From Moraxellaceae bacterium (lineage in GTDB: Bacteria > Pseudomonadota > Gammaproteobacteria > Pseudomonadales > UBA3067), in contig NVTH01000077.1 in the NCBI GenBank assembly GCA_002401525.1, positions 7,983 to 14,122 on the forward strand: DNA of 6,140 bases, written 5' to 3'. The notes beneath the pieces were generated by a model, which had not been told where the DNA came from, made no database searches, and saw only the letters and a program-made list of their open reading frames with translations. A program made the position numbers and the translations under genes. Position 1 is the first letter of the stretch, and every line of letters starts with the position of its first letter. Shown here piece after piece: positions 1-4,089 of this stretch.

Positions 1-9
1 AACACCTAA

Positions 10-1368
10 TTATAGGTATACCAAGGTGGCGAGCCCCAGAAATGCGGTGAATCCTACCACATCAGTGATGGTGGTGAGTAATACTCCTGCCGCTAATGCT
101 GGGTCTACGTTAAATCGATGCAGTAGCAGAGGCAGCGTGGCGCCGGCGATGGCAGCAACGATCAAGTTGATGGTGGTGGCGGCGCCGATAATGAGGCCGA
201 TGGAAAAGTCACCCCACCACAGAGAGGCAACAATGCCAATAATGAGCGACCAAAACAGGCCGTTGATGATGCCTATCCCCGCCTCGCGATAGAGTAATTG
301 GCGAGCGTTTGCGAAGCCGACATGACCGACGGCCATGCCTCGAATGACTAGGGTTAGCGTTTGACTGCCTGCAATGCCTCCCATGCTTGCGACCACGGGG
401 CTGAGAATAGCCAGTGCGACTACTTTGTCTAAGGTGAGTTCAAATAAGCCCATTACGGCGGCGGCAATAAAGGCAGTGAGTGTATTGACGCCAAGCCAGA
501 CGGCACGTTTACGGCTGGTTAATAGTATTGGCGCAAAGATATCTGCGTCTTCGTCAAGCCCTGCCATGCTCATTAGGGAGTGATCCGCCTCATCTCGAAT
601 GACGTCGACCACGTCATCGATGGTGATTCGCCCTAATAATTTATTGTTTTGGTCCACTACTGGGGCTGACACTAGGTCTTGGGTTTCAAAAAGGATGGCT
701 ACTTCACGCTCGGTTAGGGTGGCGGGTATGGCTTCGCTGTCGGTGCTCATGGCTTCCCGAACAGTCATGCGAGGATCCGAAGTGAGTAGTTTGTTAATGG
801 GCAGTAGCCCGACAAATTCTTCCTGGCGGTTGGTGATGAGTAGATTGTCCATCATCGGAGGTAATTCTTTGTGACGACGCAAATAGCGCAACACCACGTC
901 GAGAGTAATGTTGGGTCGCACCGTGATGGTGTCTGTATTCATCAGTCCGCCGGCTGAATCTTCGGGGTAGTCGAGCACGCTCTGTAGCCGTTGGCGGCGT
1001 TGATCATCGAGGGACTGAATGACTTGTTGAGTAATGGTTTGGGGCAGCTGTTGCAGAATGTCTGCCAGGTCGTCGGTGTCCATTTCTTCGATGGCGGAGA
1101 CCAATTCGTCGGTCTGCATGTTTTTCAGGAAATAGGTGCGGATGTCTTCGCTAAGGTGTTGCAGCACGTCGCCTTCGTGCTCATGGTCGATTAGCTTCCA
1201 AATCAGGTTTCGTTCGCGAAGCGGCGATGATTCGATTAGATGAGCCACTTCGGCGGAGGGCATGCCGTTAAGCATTTGTCTTATTTGAATAAATGTGCCG
1301 CTGCTGAGCGCCTTGTTGAGTTCATGAAGGCGGGCTTGAGACTGTGTTCTTCTGGTGGCTTGCGGCAT
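10..1368 (-). CDS. mgtE: MgtE family magnesium transporter
   Basis: Inner-membrane Mg2+ channel/transporter gated by intracellular Mg2+. The 452 residues match the usual 450 or so. The N-terminal helical MgtE_N domain covers about 30-135. A pair of CBS domains follows at about 140-200 and 203-262, beginning at YPEDSAGGLMNTD and including the second-CBS strand VSAPVVDQNNKLLGRITIDD. A connecting helix leads to five predicted membrane helices from about 288 to the end. The membrane domain holds PVVASMGGIAGSQ at about 324-336 and DPALAAGVLLTTITD near the C terminus, whose Asp436 corresponds to the pore Asp432 of the Thermus MgtE structure. The start at 1368 has GGAG four bases upstream. The gene follows npr by 203 bp on the same strand, so co-transcription or a separate promoter are both possible. 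Magnesium specificity is inferred from the family; some members also carry Co2+. Confidence 0.95.
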   Translation of the reverse strand: MPQATRRTQSQARLHELNKALSSGTFIQIRQMLNGMPSAEVAHLIESSPLRERNLIWKLIDHEHEGDVLQHLSEDIRTYFLKNMQTDELVSAIEEMDTDDLADILQQLPQTITQQVIQSLDDQRRQRLQSVLDYPEDSAGGLMNTDTITVRPNITLDVVLRYLRRHKELPPMMDNLLITNRQEEFVGLLPINKLLTSDPRMTVREAMSTDSEAIPATLTEREVAILFETQDLVSAPVVDQNNKLLGRITIDDVVDVIRDEADHSLMSMAGLDEDADIFAPILLTSRKRAVWLGVNTLTAFIAAAVMGLFELTLDKVVALAILSPVVASMGGIAGSQTLTLVIRGMAVGHVGFANARQLLYREAGIGIINGLFWSLIIGIVASLWWGDFSIGLIIGAATTINLIVAAIAGATLPLLLHRFNVDPALAAGVLLTTITDVVGFTAFLGLATLVYL

Positions 1369-1377
1369 AATGCTCCA

Positions 1378-1392
1378 CCCTATTTGTTAGGG
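1378..1392 (-). promoter_or_regulatory. Small hairpin adjoining the mgtE ribosome binding site
   Basis: CCCTA (1378-1382) and TAGGG (1388-1392) are perfect inverted arms around a five-base loop. In the sense RNA the 3' arm UAGGG runs directly into UGGAG, the mgtE Shine-Dalgarno (GGAG, plus 1373-1376), four bases before the ATG. The hairpin could limit ribosome access; its predicted stability is modest. Confidence 0.4.
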
Positions 1393-1458
1393 GTTTGGGA
1401 TCAGATTTTTCTCAATTGAGCGGATGGAAAAAAGGGGCTCATTTATTTTAATGGGGCA

Positions 1459-1486
1459 GGTATCGTTTGTTTGGTATCGTTTGTTT
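1459..1486 (-). repeat. Perfect 14-bp tandem duplication in the mgtE leader
   Basis: GGTATCGTTTGTTT occurs at 1459-1472 and again at 1473-1486 with no mismatch. A related, diverged stretch (GGGTTTAATCGTTG, 1487-1500) follows. The sense RNA would read AAACAAACGATACC twice. Confidence 0.95.
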
Positions 1487-1571
1487 GGGTTTAATCGTTG
1501 GGTTTCGCGTCGGTTTTCGTTTTTGAAGCTCTTGTTTTTGATGTTCTGGTTTTAAAACTCTGATGCTGAAT

Positions 1572-1841
1572 CTATTCATCCTCCTCAAATCGGTTTTCAA
1601 TTAATTTCAATACAGCGTCCATGGCATTATTCTCATCGCTGCCGTCGGTCACTATGTGTAGGTCGGTGCCTTTTCCTGCGGCCAGCATCAGCAGCGACAT
1701 AATACTTTTAGCATCGGTTTTAGTGGCATTTATTTCGATGTTGACCGAGCAATCATAGGCGGTGGCAGTGGCGACAAGTTTCGCTGCAGCACGGGCGTGT
1801 AAACCTAATTTATTAATGATGCTGGTTGCTTCTCGACGCAT
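1572..1841 (-). CDS. ptsO: Phosphocarrier protein NPr (HPr-like, nitrogen PTS)
   Basis: Small phosphocarrier, also called npr, that moves phosphate from EI-Ntr (PtsP, not in this window) to EIIA-Ntr, encoded by the nearby ptsN. The 89 residues form a single HPr domain of normal length. The active-site motif GLHARAAAK places the phosphorylated histidine at residue 15 (His16 in E. coli NPr). Ser46 in KSIMSLLMLAAGKG sits at the position of the regulatory serine of Gram-positive HPr, but there is no evidence here for an HPr kinase. The C terminus is acidic (ENRFEEDE). The product lacks the IIA, EI or EIIB domains that mark fused PTS proteins, and its location after rapZ argues for NPr rather than the sugar-PTS HPr. 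The stop is TAG at 1574-1572; the start is supported by AGGA six bases upstream. Confidence 0.95.
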   Translation of the reverse strand: MRREATSIINKLGLHARAAAKLVATATAYDCSVNIEINATKTDAKSIMSLLMLAAGKGTDLHIVTDGSDENNAMDAVLKLIENRFEEDE

Positions 1842-1900
1842 TCAGTGTCCTGTCTAATTGTATAGTGTCCGGTTTAGCTGTTGGGTGTCAGGTGTGGTGG
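1841..1900 (-). repeat. Degenerate 20-bp tandem repeat, three units, at the npr start
   Basis: GTGTC on the plus strand occurs at 1845-1849, 1865-1869 and 1885-1889, exactly 20 bp apart. Aligning 1841-1860, 1861-1880 and 1881-1900 gives about 14/20 identities for the first pair and 12/20 for the second. The block at 1901 still begins TTGGGTG like the third unit before diverging. The sense unit reads GACAC plus variable sequence, and the copy nearest npr contains its ribosome binding site. Confidence 0.6.
1848..1851 (-). promoter_or_regulatory. Ribosome binding site of npr
   Basis: AGGA on the minus strand, six bases before the ATG at 1841, supports this start. It lies inside the first unit of the 20-bp repeat. 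Confidence 0.6.
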
Positions 1901-1918
1901 TTGGGTGAAGCCTTTAAT

Positions 1919-1947
1919 CTAGTATTGCGAAATGGTGATGCTGTCAC
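1919..1947 (-). promoter_or_regulatory. Weak candidate promoter for npr
   Basis: On the minus strand GTGACA (plus 1942-1947, five of six matches to TTGACA) is followed after exactly 17 bp by TACTAG (plus 1919-1924, three of six matches to TATAAT). The -10 is poor, lacking the final T, so this is only a possibility. If used, the transcript leader would be about 70 bases and contain the 20-bp repeat. Confidence 0.25.
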
Positions 1948-1994
1948 TTGGGAAAGCGGTTGATGAGTCTTTGGATTGGGCCCTACAAGCTACC

Positions 1995-2011
1995 TAATAA
2001 CGGGTTTATTA
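1995..2011 (-). repeat. A/T-rich 6-bp hairpin following the rapZ hairpin
   Basis: TAATAA (1995-2000) and TTATTA (2006-2011) are perfect inverted arms around CGGGT. It directly abuts the larger hairpin, sharing base 2011. The stem is weak in energy but perfect, and its position makes a two-hairpin block. Confidence 0.5.
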
Positions 2012-2043
2012 TCAACTTCGGCTTCAAAACGAAGCAGGTTGAT
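2011..2043 (-). repeat. Interrupted inverted repeat (hairpin) downstream of rapZ
   Basis: The plus strand has ATCAAC (2011-2016) and GTTGAT (2038-2043) as outer arms, and GCTTC (2021-2025) with GAAGC (2031-2035) as inner arms around a five-base loop. An alternative inner pairing, CTTCG (2016-2020) with CGAAG (2030-2034), is also possible. No T run follows in the sense direction, so it is not a standard terminator. It could protect an RNA 3' end or act as a processing site. Confidence 0.6.
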
Positions 2044-2064
2044 CGAGACTATTTTAAAAAAGGT

Positions 2065-2916
2065 TTAGTTTAATTCCCGATGTCGAACTTGAACATCCGG
2101 GTAGTCGGCGATGAAGTGTTTGCCTAGTTGTTCAGAAATATAAACCGAACGGTGTTGACCGCCTGTGCAGCCAATAGCGATGGTCATGTAAGTACGATTA
2201 TTCGCATGGAAATGGCTGAGCCAATTCTGTAAAAAATTAACGATGTCGATTTCCATTGCTCTAACGCTGTCGTGCTGCGTTAAGAATTCAATTACCTCCG
2301 CGTCTTTGCCGGTAAATGCCCTCAAATTGGGTTGCCAATAGGGATTGGGTAAGCAGCGCACGTCGAATACGTAATCCACGTCCGATGGCACGCCATGCTT
2401 AAATCCAAAGGATTGAAATTGCAGGGCGATGGTGGCGCTATGAGGTTCCCCTACTCGAGATTTAATGACATGTCTTAGTTCATGGATGGTAATGTGAGTG
2501 GTATCAATTCTTAGGTCTGATAGCTGGGCGATGGCGGCAAGAATGTATTTTTCTTCGCCGATGGCTTCCGCAAGAGAGGTCTCATTACCGGTCAAAGGGT
2601 GTTTACGGCGAGTGGAGCTGAAACGTTGTAATAAGGTGTTATCGTCGCAATCCAAATAAATTATTTCGTAACTTACGTTATTTTGTTTGAGTTTTTTGAT
2701 AATGGCCGGGAATTGTTCCAATTGACTAGGAACATTGCGCGCATCGATGCCTACAGCGATTTTTTGCAAGTGGATGCTGCTTTGCAGTTGCTGAGCTAGT
2801 TCTGGTAGCAGGCCTGCAGGGAGATTGTCGACACAGTAATAGCCAATGTCTTCCAATGCTTGCAAGGCGGTGGTTTTACCTGAGCCCGATCTGCCGCTGA
2901 CAATAATAAAAGTCAT
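2065..2916 (-). CDS. rapZ: RapZ, P-loop nucleotide- and RNA-binding regulator
   Basis: In enterics RapZ binds the sRNAs GlmY and GlmZ, delivers GlmZ to RNase E and so tunes glucosamine-6-phosphate synthase; it also binds nucleotides. The 283 residues match the family length (E. coli 284). The N-terminal domain starts with the Walker A motif GRSGSGKT at residues 8-15, then YYCVDNLP at about 27-33 and a hydrophobic strand YEIIYLD near 83-89. The C-terminal domain carries FGFKHGVPSDVDYVFDVR at about 170-187, LPNPYW, and the motif GCTGGQHRS at 249-257. The ending is VQVRHRELN: the basic residues matching E. coli K270, K281, R282 and K283 are missing. The ATG agrees with family N termini (IVSGRSGSGK at the same offset), although no Shine-Dalgarno is visible. 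It stands between ptsN and npr, the usual order. Confidence 0.97.
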   Translation of the reverse strand: MTFIIVSGRSGSGKTTALQALEDIGYYCVDNLPAGLLPELAQQLQSSIHLQKIAVGIDARNVPSQLEQFPAIIKKLKQNNVSYEIIYLDCDDNTLLQRFSSTRRKHPLTGNETSLAEAIGEEKYILAAIAQLSDLRIDTTHITIHELRHVIKSRVGEPHSATIALQFQSFGFKHGVPSDVDYVFDVRCLPNPYWQPNLRAFTGKDAEVIEFLTQHDSVRAMEIDIVNFLQNWLSHFHANNRTYMTIAIGCTGGQHRSVYISEQLGKHFIADYPDVQVRHRELN

Positions 2917-3195
2917 GATTAGAGTCGGGTGCCGCTTAGAGTGTCGGTGATTGTCTGGATTTCCATATAGGGTCTATTTTTGCTTATTCTATTTCGTTTG
3001 TCTTCGCCTTGCTTGTTCTGGTTTCGCTGGGGCCGGTTGTGTTGAGTTTGATTTTATTGGGTCTGGTTTTATCGGTCGTTAATGGTTGCGCAATGTCTAT
3101 TAGAAAAAAGTCTGCTCGAGGTAGGCCCGATTCAGTATAGGCGTAATCCTGAGTTGATTTAGTCTCAGTTCAGGTCGCCATGTTTTGAATCTAGC
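2917..3195 (-). other. Long ptsN-rapZ spacer, A/C-rich on the sense strand
   Basis: This 279-bp gap is long for the ptsN-rapZ junction. Hand counting of plus 2981-3080 gives about 78% G+T, so the transcript would be mostly A and C and poorly structured. I see no tRNA, no intrinsic terminator and no gene remnant. A weak CTGAG/CTCAG hairpin (sense strand, about plus 3151-3170) and a TATACT without a -35 partner (about plus 3134-3139) are the only signals in its upstream part. Near the rapZ end there is a 15-codon open frame, listed separately. Confidence 0.6.
2919..2966 (-). CDS. Possible short upstream reading frame (15 codons) before rapZ
   Basis: On the minus strand an ATG at 2966 opens the peptide MEIQTITDTLSGTRL and ends at TAA (2921-2919), two bases before the rapZ ATG at 2916. 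The arrangement TAA-TC-ATG would allow a terminating ribosome to restart on rapZ, which has no visible Shine-Dalgarno of its own. Against it, the short frame also lacks a recognisable Shine-Dalgarno and a 15-codon frame can occur by chance. No known leader peptide is recognised. Confidence 0.2.
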   Translation of the reverse strand: MEIQTITDTLSGTRL

Positions 3196-3684
3196 TTAAT
3201 GGGATGCGCTGGCGCTGTCTTGGGATTTTTCCAAATGGTCTTCAATAAATGCTTGATAGAGTTCAGCGGTGTTTTTTGAATCTCGAAGTTGCAGCCTAAA
3301 TTCTTCATCATTAAAAAGTGTCGCTAATTCTCCCAGCAGGTCGAGGTGCTTTTGAGTCGCTTCTTTAGGAACGATAAGAACAAAAATGACGTCGACAGGA
3401 TCGCCGTCTATGGCGTCAAAATCTACTGCGTTTTGTAAGTAAATCAAGCTTCCCAGGGTTTGATCGCAATGACTGATTCTGCAGTGAGGGATTGCGATGC
3501 CGTGGCCTATGCCCGTACTGCCAAGCTTTTCTCGAGACACTAAATTATCGAAAAGTTCGATTGGGTCAAGACTCGGGACTTCCTTGCTAATGTAATGGGC
3601 AATGTGCTCTAAGGTGCGTTTTTTGCTTTTGCCTCGCACGCCCCAAAAGGTGCGCGAGGGGTCTAATATGTCTTTTACTTGCAT
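3196..3684 (-). CDS. ptsN: Nitrogen regulatory PTS protein EIIA-Ntr (PtsN)
   Basis: Phosphoacceptor at the end of the nitrogen phosphotransferase chain. It takes phosphate from NPr and, according to phosphorylation state, regulates partners such as potassium transport and its sensor in studied bacteria; it is not a sugar importer here, as no EIIB/EIIC accompanies it. The 162 residues match the usual length (E. coli 163) and form one PTS EIIA type-2 domain. The active-site motif STGIGHGIAIPHCR puts the phosphorylated histidine at residue 67; the E. coli equivalent is GNGIAIPHGK with His73. Downstream family segments include FDAIDGDPVDVIFVLIVP and HLDLLGELA. The tail is Ser/Ala-rich. ATG at 3684 is preceded by an in-frame TAA three codons upstream and by only a weak AAG as Shine-Dalgarno, so translation may depend on coupling with hpf, which ends 34 bp upstream. 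Confidence 0.96.
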   Translation of the reverse strand: MQVKDILDPSRTFWGVRGKSKKRTLEHIAHYISKEVPSLDPIELFDNLVSREKLGSTGIGHGIAIPHCRISHCDQTLGSLIYLQNAVDFDAIDGDPVDVIFVLIVPKEATQKHLDLLGELATLFNDEEFRLQLRDSKNTAELYQAFIEDHLEKSQDSASASH

Positions 3685-3718
3685 TATTAATTACTTAGAT
3701 TGTTGGGAAGGCGGTGTG

Positions 3719-4027
3719 TTAACGATTTCCTGTGCCATGTAGGCGGCCGATACGCTTTTCTTTCTGCTTGATGATTTGTCGGTCGAGCTTGTCGGTCAAT
3801 TGGTCTATCGCGGCATACATATCTTCTGAGTCTGCATTAGCGAAAATTTCTCCGCCATCGAATCGTACGGTTGCTTCTGCTTGATGACGCAATTTATCGA
3901 TGCTCAAAATTGCGTTGACGCTGCTGATTTTGCTTGAGTGTCGTTCAAGTTTGGTGAATTTGTCTGCGACGTATTCGCGAATTGCATTGGTGATTTCGAG
4001 GTGTCTTCCGCTCACTTGTAATTGCAT
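3719..4027 (-). CDS. hpf: Ribosome hibernation promoting factor HPF (short form)
   Basis: Small ribosome-binding protein that occupies the mRNA/tRNA channel of the 30S subunit in stationary phase and, with RMF in gammaproteobacteria, promotes 100S dimers. The product is 102 residues, close to the 95 of E. coli HPF and without the C-terminal dimerisation domain of long HPFs. It opens MQLQVSGRHLEITNAIREYV, keeps the family segment DGGEIFANADSEDMYAAIDQL, and continues into DKLDRQIIKQKEKRIGR. The basic C-terminal helix suits rRNA binding. The start is supported by a good Shine-Dalgarno, AAGGAA (plus 4036-4041), eight bases upstream. It lies 62 bp after rpoN and 34 bp before ptsN, so it is almost certainly co-transcribed with both. 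YfiA/RaiA is the nearest alternative, but this position after rpoN and the short length favour HPF. Confidence 0.96.
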   Translation of the reverse strand: MQLQVSGRHLEITNAIREYVADKFTKLERHSSKISSVNAILSIDKLRHQAEATVRFDGGEIFANADSEDMYAAIDQLTDKLDRQIIKQKEKRIGRLHGTGNR

Positions 4028-4035
4028 AGTCTATG

Positions 4036-4041
4036 TTCCTT
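4036..4041 (-). promoter_or_regulatory. Ribosome binding site of hpf
   Basis: AAGGAA on the minus strand, eight bases before the ATG at 4027. It is the clearest Shine-Dalgarno site in the window and fixes the hpf start. Confidence 0.75.
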
Positions 4042-4089
4042 ATCCCTATTTTGATGAAAATTAGATGCGCTAGGCTCCAAATTATCCTT

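Larger units (their letters stand above)
1369..1571 (-). other. npr-mgtE spacer, A/C-rich leader of mgtE
   Basis: This 203-bp gap precedes mgtE. Plus 1441-1560 is about 76% G+T by hand count, so the sense RNA is A/C-rich. It holds a perfect 14-bp tandem repeat, a small hairpin at the mgtE ribosome binding site, and a palindrome CTCAATTGAG (1411-1420) that overlaps another possible 5-bp stem (1417-1421 with 1437-1441). A TAAAAT (minus strand, plus 1445-1450) lies 17 bp after CAAACA, a weak promoter-like pair. I do not see the long, multi-helix structure expected of an M-box Mg2+ riboswitch, and no terminator. Confidence 0.55.
1842..2064 (-). other. rapZ-npr spacer with hairpins, repeat and possible promoter
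   Basis: This 223-bp gap lies between rapZ and npr. In sense order it contains a T7 run directly after the rapZ stop (not preceded by a hairpin), two adjacent hairpins (plus 2043-1995), a weak promoter-like pair, and a degenerate 20-bp repeat running into the npr start. No open frame of interest is seen on either strand. Each element is listed separately. Confidence 0.6.

Noticed and set aside
26..1194. Plus-strand open frames of 67-91 codons across the mgtE region
   Set aside because: They lie antisense within a well-conserved mgtE frame, show no family motifs, and have low-complexity Ser/Ala/Met-rich compositions typical of shadow frames.
1411..1441. CTCAATTGAG palindrome and overlapping TGAGC/GCTCA stem as a terminator or attenuator
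   Set aside because: Stems are only five base pairs, one with a 15-base loop, and the T run lies inside that loop rather than after the stem. Mutually exclusive pairing is possible but unsupported.
1369..1571. M-box (Mg2+) riboswitch upstream of mgtE
   Set aside because: The leader is A/C-rich with few pairing options and lacks the long multi-helix architecture; M-box is chiefly a Firmicutes mgtE element.
2054..2062. T-rich run right after the rapZ stop as an intrinsic terminator
   Set aside because: No GC-rich stem precedes the T run on the sense strand; the hairpins come after it, so the order is wrong for a terminator.
3082..3162. Plus-strand 26-codon frame in the ptsN-rapZ spacer
   Set aside because: No Shine-Dalgarno, no similarity to a known peptide, and length expected by chance in an open spacer.
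2917..3195. Sigma-54 promoter (GG-N10-GC type) in the spacers
   Set aside because: I looked for TGGCAC-N5-TTGCA on the sense strand and found no site keeping both the GG and GC at the right spacing.
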